Counted from the stretch's first letter, positions 1 to 8,315 are shown. The stretch is 11,873 bases of DNA from Bilophila wadsworthia ATCC 49260 (GCF_000701705.1 NZ_KL370818.1:6546-18418), one strand, 5' to 3'. Program-made: numbers and translations. Notes: a model not told the origin generated them from the sequence alone.

Positions 1-29
1 AGAAACACCCCCACGTGCGTGGGGAAGAC
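1..29 (-). CRISPR. First (leader-proximal) repeat of the type I-E CRISPR array
   Basis: A 29-base unit, read on the minus strand, begins GTCTTCCCC and ends GGGGGTGTTTCT. It contains a perfect 7-bp inverted repeat (CCCCACG / CGTGGGG) around a 2-base centre. This is the size, hairpin and 3' handle expected of a type I-E repeat; cleavage by Cas6e at the base of the stem would leave an 8-base 5' handle GTGTTTCT. It lies 33 bases after the cas2 stop in the same orientation as the cas genes, the usual I-E layout. Only this repeat is inside the window, so no spacers can be read. The solitary related copy upstream of cas3 (8426-8454) supports the repeat boundaries. Confidence 0.9.
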
Positions 30-66
30 ACTGAGAGATTATTCACTTTTTTTATTGAGCCGTCAA
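30..66 (-). promoter_or_regulatory. CRISPR leader with array promoter
   Basis: Between cas2 and the first repeat are only 33 bases, very AT-rich on the minus strand. A near-consensus sigma70 promoter fits exactly: -35 TTGACG at 66-61, overlapping the cas2 stop codon, a 17-base spacer, and -10 AATAAT at 43-38. The transcript would start at about 32-30, at the edge of the first repeat. The leader function (site of Cas1-Cas2 insertion) is inferred from position. No convincing IHF site was found in this short stretch or at the cas2 end. Confidence 0.7.
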
Positions 67-359
67 AACAATATTGAAACGTCATCTTTTTCAGACACAA
101 GTTGCAGCCCTGACAATTCGATGAGCTGGCGCTTTGGTTCCCCCATGCCGTAGAGCTTGTACCCCGGTGGGTTCGGTATCCTTTGAAAGATCATGAGGCC
201 ACTTTGTTCAGGGCATTTTTCGAGTAAGTAGTTGATCACATGCCGTGCAACGGAATCTTTAATGCCTGAAACGAAGACGTTAGGCCGAGGTTCCACAAAC
301 CAGAGTTTCATGCGCCCGCGTACGGCGGGAGGCAAATCATTTGCGATAACGACGAGCAC
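63..359 (-). CDS. cas2: CRISPR-associated endoribonuclease Cas2, type I-E
   Basis: 98-residue Cas2e, the small subunit that bridges two Cas1 dimers in the spacer-integration complex. The N-terminus (MLVVIANDLPPAVRGRMKLW) has the ferredoxin-like first strand and the VPP-x-x-RGR-like turn typical of the I-E subfamily, and the length matches the usual 90-100 residues. The start is GTG at 359, with a perfect AGGAGG five bases upstream; an ATG two bases earlier is out of frame. It overlaps the end of cas1 by 23 bases, which implies translational coupling. The stop codon TGA lies inside the -35 hexamer of the CRISPR array promoter. It is the last cas gene before the array. Confidence 0.96.
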   Translation of the reverse strand: MLVVIANDLPPAVRGRMKLWFVEPRPNVFVSGIKDSVARHVINYLLEKCPEQSGLMIFQRIPNPPGYKLYGMGEPKRQLIELSGLQLVSEKDDVSILF

Positions 360-1248
360 ATTTCCCTCCTATCAGGCTCTCAATATCCTCGGCGACTTTT
401 TCCAGCAGCTTCATTTCGAGGACACGTTTGCGGAACGCTTCAGATACGGTGTACTTGTTGTAGCGGCCCGCGAGGGAGAGCGTCAGGGAAAAAGCGAGAT
501 CAACGCAGAGCTCCCCTTTGTAAAGATCGGCGAGATCATACACAAAGGGCAGGGGGCTCCCTGAGTGGATAAAGCCTAAGTGCGGCGAATAGCCGAGGCT
601 GTGGACACAGGAACATAAGACGCCATAGAGGGCCGCATTGGTGGACGTCAATATCTGGTTCGTCAGATCGCTCAACTCGAATTTTCCGGGGGTGAAAACA
701 CGTCCCTTCCAGCCGACTTTGTATTGCTCGGCTTTTTCGAGGTAGAAATTGCGGACGCGCAGCCCTTCCATACCCATCATTTCCTGCAACGTCTTGCCCT
801 CAAGCTCCGCATCGGGAAAGCGTTTGGCGAAGAAAGCCCTAGCGACGGCAAGTGAGGCATCTTTGTCCGTGGAGAGCCACGCCTGACGTTGGAGGTTGCG
901 AGTGTTGGAAGTAGGCACGACGCCTGAAGCGTAAAACAGCAGGCTGTCCTCGCCAACCCAGCAGATGGCACAGTTGGCGGCGGAGGCGATCTTGATAGCC
1001 TCATGGGTTACAGACGTACCGGGGCCAAGAAGCAGGGCGTTGATCGTCGCTATGGGCAAACGCACTCTGTTTCCGTCCGCGTCGATCCATTTGATGCTGC
1101 TGTCGTCAATTTCCAGCCGTCCTCTTTCCAGATAGATAAACGGGTACTTGTCCGATACGCGGGGAAGCGTTTCCCGTGTGATCGGGATGAACAAGCGGCG
1201 GAGAGTTTTGGGCTCTTCAGCTGTGGTGGGCTCCTTTTCTTCCGGCAT
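337..1248 (-). CDS. cas1: CRISPR-associated integrase Cas1, type I-E
   Basis: 303-residue Cas1e, the metal-dependent integrase that inserts new spacers at the leader end of the array. Catalytic residues expected for the family are visible: Glu161 in GMEGLRVR, His228 in LGFIHSG, and Asp238/Asp241 in PFVYDLADLY. The N-terminal beta domain (about 15-95) precedes the helical catalytic domain. The frame is open back to a GTG at 1296, but that lies inside the intergenic hairpin stem. The ATG at 1248 has an AGGGGG ribosome site six bases upstream and gives the usual Cas1e length, so I chose it. It follows cas5e after 52 bases and overlaps cas2. The basic C-terminal tail is ordinary. Confidence 0.96.
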   Translation of the reverse strand: MPEEKEPTTAEEPKTLRRLFIPITRETLPRVSDKYPFIYLERGRLEIDDSSIKWIDADGNRVRLPIATINALLLGPGTSVTHEAIKIASAANCAICWVGEDSLLFYASGVVPTSNTRNLQRQAWLSTDKDASLAVARAFFAKRFPDAELEGKTLQEMMGMEGLRVRNFYLEKAEQYKVGWKGRVFTPGKFELSDLTNQILTSTNAALYGVLCSCVHSLGYSPHLGFIHSGSPLPFVYDLADLYKGELCVDLAFSLTLSLAGRYNKYTVSEAFRKRVLEMKLLEKVAEDIESLIGGKCARRYRK

Positions 1249-1265
1249 CTCTATCCCCCTTGCAG

Positions 1266-1299
1266 AAAGTGCCGCCGGGAGTAGTCCCAGCGGCACTTT
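1266..1299 (-). terminator. Strong intercistronic hairpin between cas5e and cas1
   Basis: AAAGTGCCGC (1266-1275) pairs perfectly with GCGGCACTTT (1290-1299). A C/A mismatch, a 4-bp GGGA/TCCC stem and a GTAG loop complete the hairpin. It begins immediately after the cas5e stop codon. In the operon direction only a short TTTC follows the stem, so it may attenuate, stall RNase decay or partially terminate rather than stop transcription fully. On the plus strand it is followed by a T-run (up to 1301) and would be a better terminator of antisense transcription. Confidence 0.6.
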
Positions 1300-1300
1300 T

Positions 1301-1999
1301 TCATTGTTCCAGAATTGTCACTTGCCTGTCCTCATATCGCTTGCGCAGGCCGAAGGCGATGGGGATGTCATTCAGCGTCAGCACATCCCCGCCCTCAACA
1401 CGCCCGTGGGCCACACGGAAGCGTTCCGCGCGCCTTTTGGCTTGCGCTATTTCCCCGGCGGCTGCCAATGCTTCTTCCTGCGAGTCGAAACGGCCACGGT
1501 AAACGATGTCCGTGGGCACGCAGTTTCTCCGCCCAAGGCATATGGGCCATACGGGGTTTTGCAGCCCGGCGATGATTTCATCCGCATACGCTTCCGGGAC
1601 ATCCAGCGCGCAGGCGAACGCCATATCCTGAAGGTAATAACGGTAGGTCATCTTCGTTCCCGCACCGACCGGACGTTTCCCGTCCGTTTTCTTGGGGATG
1701 AGCAGATCCTGCCACGGATCCGAAGCGTCATAGCCGCTGCCCACCATCTGGAAATCGCGGAGGAGGGGCTGTATGTCCGGCTTGCCGTTTTCGAGCCGTG
1801 AATACGCCACTACGGTCTGCGTGTATGCCTTCATCTCGGCAAGCCACGCTTCCTGTTCGCCGTTGCGCCCCGTAGCGCAGCAGACGAGCCCGAGCACGCC
1901 GGAGCGGGAAGGAAAGGGAAGCGTATCGCGCCTTCCGAAGCGGGAATCGACCCCCCAAGACTGAAGGGGGGCCTCCAGCCAGAGGAGCAGGGCGGTCAT
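1301..1999 (-). CDS. cas5e: Cascade subunit Cas5e (CasD)
   Basis: 232-residue RAMP protein that holds the 5' handle of the crRNA at the base of Cascade, next to Cas8e. The N-terminal strand MTALLLWLEAPLQSWG and the following SRFGRRDTLPFPSRSGVLGL closely fit the Cas5e signature (xPMQSWG ... FPTRSGLLGL). Further on, WPICLGRRNCVPT matches the conserved LGRRxCxP region at about residues 150-163. The ATG at 1999 overlaps the cas7e stop in an ATGA, with GAGG seven bases upstream. The length is typical and nothing is missing. The gene ends at the intercistronic hairpin that separates it from cas1. Confidence 0.96.
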   Translation of the reverse strand: MTALLLWLEAPLQSWGVDSRFGRRDTLPFPSRSGVLGLVCCATGRNGEQEAWLAEMKAYTQTVVAYSRLENGKPDIQPLLRDFQMVGSGYDASDPWQDLLIPKKTDGKRPVGAGTKMTYRYYLQDMAFACALDVPEAYADEIIAGLQNPVWPICLGRRNCVPTDIVYRGRFDSQEEALAAAGEIAQAKRRAERFRVAHGRVEGGDVLTLNDIPIAFGLRKRYEDRQVTILEQ

Positions 2000-3072
2000 G
2001 CCTGCGCCTCATACGGGCGCACGAACGCCGCTACGCCGTTGACGAGATCGTCGATGCTGACGGAGTCGTCCTTGCCGAACGTGAATTCGGCGGCCTTGCC
2101 GAACAGCGAGCCGGCCAGCTTCTCCTGCTTGGCGAGTTGGAGTTCAAGGGCCTCAATGCTCGGCTTGAGGAACCCTTGCCCTTTTGCCCTTACCGGCTCG
2201 TCAAAGCTGGCCTGCATGCCTTGCCCCCTGCGGATGTAGATGCGGGCATAGTCCCACGGGCGCATGCCGGTTTGCGTGGTCTGCCGGGCGGAGGGGACGG
2301 CGATGTACAAGGCCTTGATGAAAGCCGACACGGCATCGGCCAATCCCGTATTGCCAAGCGAATCCGCGAGCTGGCCGAGATCGAGGTTGATATAGCGGTA
2401 ATAGGTGGCCGAGTTGTATTCAAGGCTTCCCATATGGGCGGAACCCGTTTCATCATCGGATTTGAGATCGTCAAGTGCCGTGAAAAATTCGATTTCGTTG
2501 TCGACGCGGTGTGTGGAGACGGCGTGGGCAAACGAGGCGGCGGCATGGACGTTGAGATCGGGGGCCTGCGCCACCATGCGCCCGAACAGGGCTATGTCGA
2601 GCCCGTCAACGGCGGGATTGAAATGGGCTTTATGAGCCTTTCTCAACTCCGGGGACAATACGGTCTTTCCCGATTTTTTGACGGCGGCGGACTCAGGTTC
2701 AAAGGCCTGTGCCGCGGCGAATTCGGCGATGGCTTCCGCCTCATTTTTTGAGAAGAAATACAGGGTATCTTCAGCCAGCAGAGGGGCGCAGGCCTCACCG
2801 AACGCCTTTGCCTGTTCCGGTGTGGCCCCCTTGGTTTCACAGGCTTCCGCGAGCATCCCGGCAACCTGTTTCGTGCGCACGCCGATTTTGACGCCGAGAT
2901 CCTGAAGGGCCAGCCGCACATGACGCTTCCAGCACTGGGAGCTGACGCGGGCACGGGATACCCCGCCGATCATTGCGCTCTTGGGGGCGCCCACGTCGTC
3001 CCGGTTCAGGCAGGAAACAGGAAAAGACTGGAGGATATGGAATTCAATATGGGTTCCTTTGAGTGTATTCAT
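1996..3072 (-). CDS. cas7e: Cascade backbone subunit Cas7e (CasC/Cse4)
   Basis: 358-residue RAMP protein; in the family six copies polymerise along the crRNA spacer. The N-terminal motif is clear: EFHILQSFPVSCLNRDDVGAPKSAMIGGVSR is cognate to the LQSYPPSNLNRDDLGRPK-type signature, followed by ARVSSQCWKR. Two ATGs lie at 3078 and 3072. The AAGGA ribosome site is only a base from the first but six bases from the second, so 3072 is the preferred start; a 3078 start would add two residues. It follows cas6e after about 21 bases and overlaps cas5e by 4 bases. Residues around 285-295 (RRGQGMQASFDEPV) form a conserved later segment. Confidence 0.96.
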   Translation of the reverse strand: MNTLKGTHIEFHILQSFPVSCLNRDDVGAPKSAMIGGVSRARVSSQCWKRHVRLALQDLGVKIGVRTKQVAGMLAEACETKGATPEQAKAFGEACAPLLAEDTLYFFSKNEAEAIAEFAAAQAFEPESAAVKKSGKTVLSPELRKAHKAHFNPAVDGLDIALFGRMVAQAPDLNVHAAASFAHAVSTHRVDNEIEFFTALDDLKSDDETGSAHMGSLEYNSATYYRYINLDLGQLADSLGNTGLADAVSAFIKALYIAVPSARQTTQTGMRPWDYARIYIRRGQGMQASFDEPVRAKGQGFLKPSIEALELQLAKQEKLAGSLFGKAAEFTFGKDDSVSIDDLVNGVAAFVRPYEAQA

Positions 3073-3093
3073 CTTCATTCCTTGAGCTGCTGG

Positions 3094-3702
3094 TTAAAAG
3101 ACGATGGGGGCGACCTGAAGCAATCCGCAACCAAAGGCTTTGCCGTGGCCGATGCCCCGGCAGACGCTTTGAGTGAAACGCTCTTTATCAACAACGGTAA
3201 GGGTTCCCGTCACCCGCGCTTTTCCCAGGGTGACTTTCTGTTCCCCCTTCCAAAAAACATCAGCATTGATCTCTGCGACCTGAAAAGAGGATTCCTGTAC
3301 CTCAAAGCCCCATGAGGGGGCCTTTTCCAGAAACCAGCGCGTGATATCTTCGCGGTTGCACAGAGGCGTGCGTTTTTGGGTTCGGCTGTCCCGTTTTACA
3401 GGATTGACCACGATTTCAAAACGGTATGCGGAAAACCCGAAAAAGGCTTCGGGGATTGGCTCGGTTCTGACGAATTCCCCGTATTCAGGCTCACGGGGCT
3501 GCCGATCTGACAGGATAAGAAGCTGCCTCCCGTATTTGTCCCCGCCCATATCGACAAACAGGATACCGCTGCCTTTTTCCCGATCGCCCTCGCGCACGTC
3601 GTCAAAGAGCCCGTAAACGACCCTGTGCAGGGAGTAGGTATCGGTAACCCGCAGGGCCTTGGCGTCATGCGGCGACAGCCTGTAGCGGCTGGCGAACATC
3701 AT
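3094..3702 (-). CDS. cas6e: crRNA-processing endoribonuclease Cas6e (CasE/Cse3)
   Basis: 202-residue Cas6e, which cuts the precursor at the 3' base of each repeat hairpin and stays bound to the mature crRNA as a Cascade subunit. His26 in the YSLHRVVYGLF segment corresponds to the catalytic histidine of the family, and the C-terminal glycine-rich loop GIGHGKAFGCGLL (183-195) is intact. The start ATG at 3702 overlaps the cse2 stop in an ATGA, with AGGAG seven bases upstream; a second ATG follows directly (MMF). The only processing substrate in the window besides the array repeat is the degenerate solitary copy at 8426-8454. Confidence 0.95.
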   Translation of the reverse strand: MMFASRYRLSPHDAKALRVTDTYSLHRVVYGLFDDVREGDREKGSGILFVDMGGDKYGRQLLILSDRQPREPEYGEFVRTEPIPEAFFGFSAYRFEIVVNPVKRDSRTQKRTPLCNREDITRWFLEKAPSWGFEVQESSFQVAEINADVFWKGEQKVTLGKARVTGTLTVVDKERFTQSVCRGIGHGKAFGCGLLQVAPIVF

Positions 3703-4244
3703 GACGCCTCTCCTTCCGCAGCCTTCGGTTCATTGGAAAGGCTGTAGAAGTCACGGGTCCAGCGCATTTTGATACGCTCTTGTCCATTGCTTTCAAAATA
3801 CAGGAGTTCGTCCAGCAATGTAGCAAAACAGAGAGGTTTTGTAGCCTTTACCGTGATGAGGGAAAGCATCGGGCGCAAAATACGGTATACCTCTTCGGTC
3901 GTTTGACAGGCGAGGAGGCGGCGTAAACGTATGCTTCCCTGATCTTCGTCATCGCCGAAGCAACTCCTCAGCGACGCGCCGAGGCCGAATATGCCGTCCT
4001 TTTCCGGTTGCCTTCGGCACAAGGCGGCTCCGATAAGGCAGAACGGCAGACGCCGCGCGGCGAATTCAATATCTACGTTGAATTTCAGTAAAATGTTCCA
4101 TACCTGATATTCCAGATCGGGATTGTCGGCCCGTTTCATCCGGGCGACAAACCCCGTGTCCTTGATTTTGGGCGCGGCGCTCGCCCGTTCGAGCACGAAG
4201 CCGACAAACGCTTTGCTCAGGGAGTTTTCCTTTGTTTCAGCCAT
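3699..4244 (-). CDS. cse2: Cascade small subunit Cse2 (Cas11e, CasB)
   Basis: 181-residue all-helical small subunit; two copies line the belly of Cascade and stabilise the R-loop. The match rests on position (between cas8e and cas6e), on length (family about 160-180), and on conserved pieces such as RMKRADNPDLEYQVW (about 36-50), FGLGASLRSCF and LRRLLAC. The frame stays open back to an ATG at 4316, but that would run into cas8e. ATG 4244, which gives MAETKENSL, has an AAGAGAG site and lies 11 bases after the cas8e stop, so it is the better start. It overlaps cas6e by 4 bases. This is the least conserved subunit in sequence, as usual. Confidence 0.92.
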   Translation of the reverse strand: MAETKENSLSKAFVGFVLERASAAPKIKDTGFVARMKRADNPDLEYQVWNILLKFNVDIEFAARRLPFCLIGAALCRRQPEKDGIFGLGASLRSCFGDDEDQGSIRLRRLLACQTTEEVYRILRPMLSLITVKATKPLCFATLLDELLYFESNGQERIKMRWTRDFYSLSNEPKAAEGEAS

Positions 4245-4255
4245 AACAGCTCTCT

Positions 4256-5743
4256 TCACGATGAGGATTGGGTTTTCTGTGAAAACATCCCGAAACCGGG
4301 CCGATGGCGGGCCCATGCTTCAAACTGGCGCGCCGTTCCGTGCGGGCAGGATTCGTCAAAGGCCGTGCCGACGAAAACGGCATACGTTCCCATGAGCTTG
4401 GCAAGTTGTTCTTTGCCGCCATCACAGGCCTGAATCAGTTCTTGGAATGTGGGCTCGACCAGTTGCCAGAACAGGCCCGACGCTTCGGCGGCATGGGCGT
4501 CACCTTGCGCTTTCAAGTCCGAAAAATACCCCCGTGTGGCCCCATAAACGACGGTACCCATTTTTTCCAGTTGTTCCATCTGCTTTTTAAAAAGGATAAA
4601 CCAGTCATCATTGCCGGAGAGCAATTTGGCCTCCAGCCATGTTTCGGACTCGATGCAGTCGTCGCCCCCGGATACGTACTGTTCCCCGGCGTTGCTGCTG
4701 ACTTTGAGCCCACCGCTCCAGATTCCAAACTGTTTGACACGACCGTCGCCCAGACGCCGGATGCCTTGTTTCAGATTCAGGCACTCAAAGCCGCTACCGT
4801 GATCGGATTCCAAAAAAGCCAACAGGGCCGTAAGCTGGCGCCAAGGCTTTTTTTCGGGGTTTACCCATAACATTTTGACTTTGGCTTTCGCCTTGTCGGC
4901 TGCCGCGGACGGATCAATCATCCGTTCCTGATAGTCAGGGTGAACGATGCCTTCGGTGTAGTGGAGGCCGTCTTCTCGCAGCAGACAGAAACGGGAGAGT
5001 GGGACAAGCCGCCCCATGAGGCTGGCTTTCAAAGCCCGCGCGGAGGGGCAATCCTCCCCCTCAGGCATCTTTTCCCACGGGGCCGTCCCGAGCCCTTCTT
5101 CCCACTGCTTTGCGTCGGCTATAATATCTCGCGTGAGGAGGTTCAGCCAGACGGTTTCAAGGATCGAATCCCCCAGAAGAAAAGAATGGAGCAAGCCCAT
5201 ATGGCATACGGAAGGGCCGGGCTTTGCGCTCTTGCCTTTCGCGTATCCCTTGCTGAGGATAACGCTGTTGTCCGTCTTCTTTCCGCCGAGGCCAAATCCC
5301 ATCTGTTCCACCAGCAACAACGCGCGGGAGGCGTCGGACATGACAGGTTCCAGTTGCAGTTGCGTGAGCAGTGTGGTGTTGCCCGAGGCGACCTGCGGCA
5401 TGGCGGTTCCATAGGACTTGAGTTCGGCCTTGGAGCAGGCGGGCATCTGGAGGAACGGTTTGTCGCCGTACAGCCAGAAGGCATTCCGCCACAGCTTCAG
5501 ATACGCGGTACACCGTTCGCCGAGGCCATCCGGCCCCATTGCGGCCCATTCTTGGGTATCCTGCGGCGTGGCCGCTGCCTGGGCAATGGCGATGAGCAGT
5601 TTCAGCACCGCAATCTTTTGCACGGCCGTCCCGCCCAGTGCCCGGCACTCCCTGCCGCCGAACACGCGCAGGAGCCCCGCCTTGCCCATGTCGGCGATGG
5701 GAATCCATGCCTCGTCGAGCAGGTTGTATCTGTTTTCCGTCAC
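4256..5743 (-). CDS. cas8e: Cascade large subunit Cas8e (Cse1, CasA)
   Basis: 495-residue large subunit that reads the PAM and recruits Cas3; the E. coli protein is about the same length. It opens with RYNLLDEAWIPI, the hallmark N-terminus of Cse1. It has GDKPFLQMP (about 94-102), the TLL loop region near residue 122, the LLHSFLLGDSILETVWLN block, and LMGRLVPLSRFCLL. The C-terminal four-helix region carries AFDESCPHGTARQFEAW. The reading frame is open to 5899 because of overlap with cas3, but the family-consistent start is GTG at 5743 with a GGGGGG-rich ribosome site. It lies 13 bases after cas3 and 11 before cse2. No truncation is seen. Confidence 0.96.
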   Translation of the reverse strand: MTENRYNLLDEAWIPIADMGKAGLLRVFGGRECRALGGTAVQKIAVLKLLIAIAQAAATPQDTQEWAAMGPDGLGERCTAYLKLWRNAFWLYGDKPFLQMPACSKAELKSYGTAMPQVASGNTTLLTQLQLEPVMSDASRALLLVEQMGFGLGGKKTDNSVILSKGYAKGKSAKPGPSVCHMGLLHSFLLGDSILETVWLNLLTRDIIADAKQWEEGLGTAPWEKMPEGEDCPSARALKASLMGRLVPLSRFCLLREDGLHYTEGIVHPDYQERMIDPSAAADKAKAKVKMLWVNPEKKPWRQLTALLAFLESDHGSGFECLNLKQGIRRLGDGRVKQFGIWSGGLKVSSNAGEQYVSGGDDCIESETWLEAKLLSGNDDWFILFKKQMEQLEKMGTVVYGATRGYFSDLKAQGDAHAAEASGLFWQLVEPTFQELIQACDGGKEQLAKLMGTYAVFVGTAFDESCPHGTARQFEAWARHRPGFGMFSQKTQSSS

Positions 5744-5756
5744 ATTCCCCCCTTTT

Positions 5757-8315
5757 TCAGCAAGACGTTGTTTGTTCGTAGCCCCATTCCGGGGTGTAAC
5801 TCCCGCCGAAATCGTTTCCAAACCCGTCTTCAAGCGTGCCGTCGGCCCTGAGTGCGGCGATGTACAGGGAAGGCCGCCCTCCATCCTTGGGCGCCACATA
5901 CAAGTAGGGCGACAATCTGTTCAAAAGGTCGGCGGATGGTCTGTGGACGTTTTCCAACCAATTTTCCGGCACACGGACGATGTTTGCCATCAACCGGGAA
6001 GCAATCCGGGCCCGTTCCCTCCATTCGGGAGATCGCGCCGGGAACGTCACTTCCGAGCCGTCGGCAAGCAGACACTGCCCTCCGTTCATGCCTCGGCTAC
6101 GGAGAAGCAGCACATCGGCTTCGGGCCGCTGCATCGCCCGGGTCGTAACCGTCTCTTCCGAAACGGTATTGCCCCACTGAGCCGTACTGTCGTAGGCGTG
6201 GTTCCGCAACGCCCGCTTGTCCTCCTCCAGCTTCCGCAGCGCAAGCGCCAAGGGCGAACCCGTCTCGTCCCTATCCGCATAGGTGGCCTCGAGCACTGGC
6301 CGGATGTCGTCCGGCAATCGAACGCTACGGCGTTGCGCCCATTGTTCGAGCGTGCGGCACAGGACATATGGGCTATAGACGTATCCCGTCTTGCCGAAAG
6401 CCTTCATGGGATTTTGCAGGGCTTCTTCCAGATCCGGAGTGAGTATCCATGCTTCGCGGCATGCCCCCGCAGGGCGTCGCATTTGGCTCGGCCCTTCGTC
6501 ATGCCGCCACAAACGCCCCATACGCTGGAACAGCATGTCGGTAGGGCAGATGCGCGTCACCAGAAAATCGGCGTCGATGTCCAGCGACTGTTCCAGTACC
6601 TGCGTCCCGACGAGGATACGCCCTTTTTCCCCCCGCGCTTCCGATTTCGCGCCATACAGGGATGTCCACAGCGATTCGTTCCGTTCTCGGTCGGCGGGCG
6701 TGAACCGGGAGTGTAGCAGGCCGACTTCAACGTCCATGCCTGAGGCGCGGGCGGCCAGTCCTTTGTATATGGCTTGGGCCTCAGCGACCGTGTTCTCGAT
6801 CCAGAGGATCTGTTGTCCGCCTTCCGAACGCAAAAGGGCTTCTTCGAGGGCCTCATCCTGCGTCTTGTCGCTGTGAAGCGTAACTGTTCTATCGAGCTTC
6901 AAGACGTTCTCGTCCGCGCCGGGGACTTCAATGAACCGATCCGACTGGGAGTCAATCGCCGTAATCAGAGGGTAGTCGGTGCGGGCAGGCTGGTGGGTGC
7001 CAAGGAATGCGGCCCGGCGGGGCTGCGTCAACGTTGCGCTCAGGATGATGACCGTGCAGTTCAGTTCCCGGAGCAGGGCGACCAGTTCATCAATGATTGT
7101 CCCTGTGTAGGTGTCGTAACTGTGGATTTCGTCAATGATGACGACCTTTCCCGCAAGACCGAAGGCCCGTACCGCTGAATGCCGGACACGGATCACCGCC
7201 ATGAGCGCCTGATCAATAGTGCCTACGGCGAACGGAGCGAGAAGCCCGCGCTTGCCTGATTGGAACCACGGCTTGCCCGGAGCGGCGTCCTCGCCCATTT
7301 CTTGTTCGGAGAATGTCTTGAGCCATGCCTTTCCATGCAGGAGGAGGGGGGCTTGGAGACTGTCCTGAAGGAGAATGCGAGACAGGAACGCGTTAACGCG
7401 GTCATGGATTTTGTTGGAGGTCAACTGCGTGGGGAGCGCGAAGTAAATCCCTCCGGCCTTGCCCTGTTCCAACATCCGATAGGCCGCATACAACGCTGCT
7501 TCGGTTTTGCCCATCCCCATCGGGGCCTCAAGGATATAGACGCCCGGCCCGGAAACCTGATCAATGAAAGCTTGCTGCACCTCTCTCGGTGAAAAGCCGA
7601 AAAGCGCTTCAAAAGAAAGCCCCGTTTGCAAGGAGAGGGGAAGAAAACCCGCGTGGTCTAGAGCTTTCCGCACAAGCGGAGCCCAGTCCTTTTGCGGCTC
7701 GTCGAACAGTTCCCCGGAACCAATCCAGTCCGCAACCGTGGTCAGGCCCATCAGGAGCAATGCCTGTGTCTTTGACGACACGTCAGGCCAGCCTCGTTCT
7801 CCCATGATGAGGGCGAGCAGTTCCTCACGCCGTTTTTGCCATGCGTCGCCGCCATAGGCGTTGCACGAAGCCGTGTAGCTTTCTTTGGGGGGTACGCCAT
7901 GATGACGGCCCACGATCTGAGGAATGAATACATTGCCCTGTACGGCCTTGAGCGCGGCGAAACTGATGGAGGCGTGCCCGCGCCAGTCCTGCTCCAATGA
8001 GGGATCGGCGTCCGCCAGTTCAGGGAAGGTACCCAGGGAACCGGCAGCCTGATGAATCTTGTGCTGGAACGTAGGGCACACTTTGCCTACATCATGAGCG
8101 GAAACTATGCGATCCACCCCTTCTGGATAAAACGGCAATGTGCATTTCGGCAGCCGTTCCAAGAGGAGCGCCGCAACCGCTCCCGTAATGAGGGCATGGT
8201 CAAGCACCGTGCGGCCCGCGGCTGTTACGCCATGTGCATTTCGGTATGTTTTTGCGAGGCACTCTGTCAGGGGTAAGGCTGTGAAGTCCTTTTTAGCTGT
8301 GCGAGCTCGCAGCAT
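5757..8315 (-). CDS. cas3: CRISPR-associated helicase-nuclease Cas3, type I-E
   Basis: 852-residue Cas3, which is recruited to Cascade-marked DNA and degrades it. An N-terminal HD nuclease domain (about 25-225) carries His40, the His74-Asp75 pair in SAHDVGK, HH at 138-139 and Asp196 in ADW. The superfamily 2 helicase follows: Walker A GMGKTE (267-272), DEIH (395-398), SATL (426-429) and motif VI QRMGRLWRH (597-605). The C-terminal domain runs to the stop. All key residues are present, so it should be active. The ATG at 8315 has GAGGAT upstream at good spacing. It is the first gene of the operon; a promoter and a solitary repeat lie just upstream. Confidence 0.97.
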   Translation of the reverse strand: MLRARTAKKDFTALPLTECLAKTYRNAHGVTAAGRTVLDHALITGAVAALLLERLPKCTLPFYPEGVDRIVSAHDVGKVCPTFQHKIHQAAGSLGTFPELADADPSLEQDWRGHASISFAALKAVQGNVFIPQIVGRHHGVPPKESYTASCNAYGGDAWQKRREELLALIMGERGWPDVSSKTQALLLMGLTTVADWIGSGELFDEPQKDWAPLVRKALDHAGFLPLSLQTGLSFEALFGFSPREVQQAFIDQVSGPGVYILEAPMGMGKTEAALYAAYRMLEQGKAGGIYFALPTQLTSNKIHDRVNAFLSRILLQDSLQAPLLLHGKAWLKTFSEQEMGEDAAPGKPWFQSGKRGLLAPFAVGTIDQALMAVIRVRHSAVRAFGLAGKVVIIDEIHSYDTYTGTIIDELVALLRELNCTVIILSATLTQPRRAAFLGTHQPARTDYPLITAIDSQSDRFIEVPGADENVLKLDRTVTLHSDKTQDEALEEALLRSEGGQQILWIENTVAEAQAIYKGLAARASGMDVEVGLLHSRFTPADRERNESLWTSLYGAKSEARGEKGRILVGTQVLEQSLDIDADFLVTRICPTDMLFQRMGRLWRHDEGPSQMRRPAGACREAWILTPDLEEALQNPMKAFGKTGYVYSPYVLCRTLEQWAQRRSVRLPDDIRPVLEATYADRDETGSPLALALRKLEEDKRALRNHAYDSTAQWGNTVSEETVTTRAMQRPEADVLLLRSRGMNGGQCLLADGSEVTFPARSPEWRERARIASRLMANIVRVPENWLENVHRPSADLLNRLSPYLYVAPKDGGRPSLYIAALRADGTLEDGFGNDFGGSYTPEWGYEQTTSC

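Noticed and set aside
44..100. IHF binding site in the CRISPR leader
   Set aside because: The nearest matches to the IHF consensus near the end of cas2 miss several conserved positions, so it is not supported.
2137..2751. Plus-strand open frame of about 200 codons opposite cas7e
   Set aside because: The opposite strand encodes a full, conserved Cas7e; the glycine- and valine-rich translation looks like a frame artefact.
5744..5899. Extension of cas8e upstream to an ATG at 5899
   Set aside because: It would overlap the end of cas3 by about 140 bases with non-family sequence; GTG 5743 gives the known Cse1 N-terminus.
4940..6716. Long plus-strand open frames (about 300 and 430 codons) opposite cas8e and cas3
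   Set aside because: They are antisense shadows of conserved cas genes in GC-rich DNA; the translations show no family features and have no ribosome sites.
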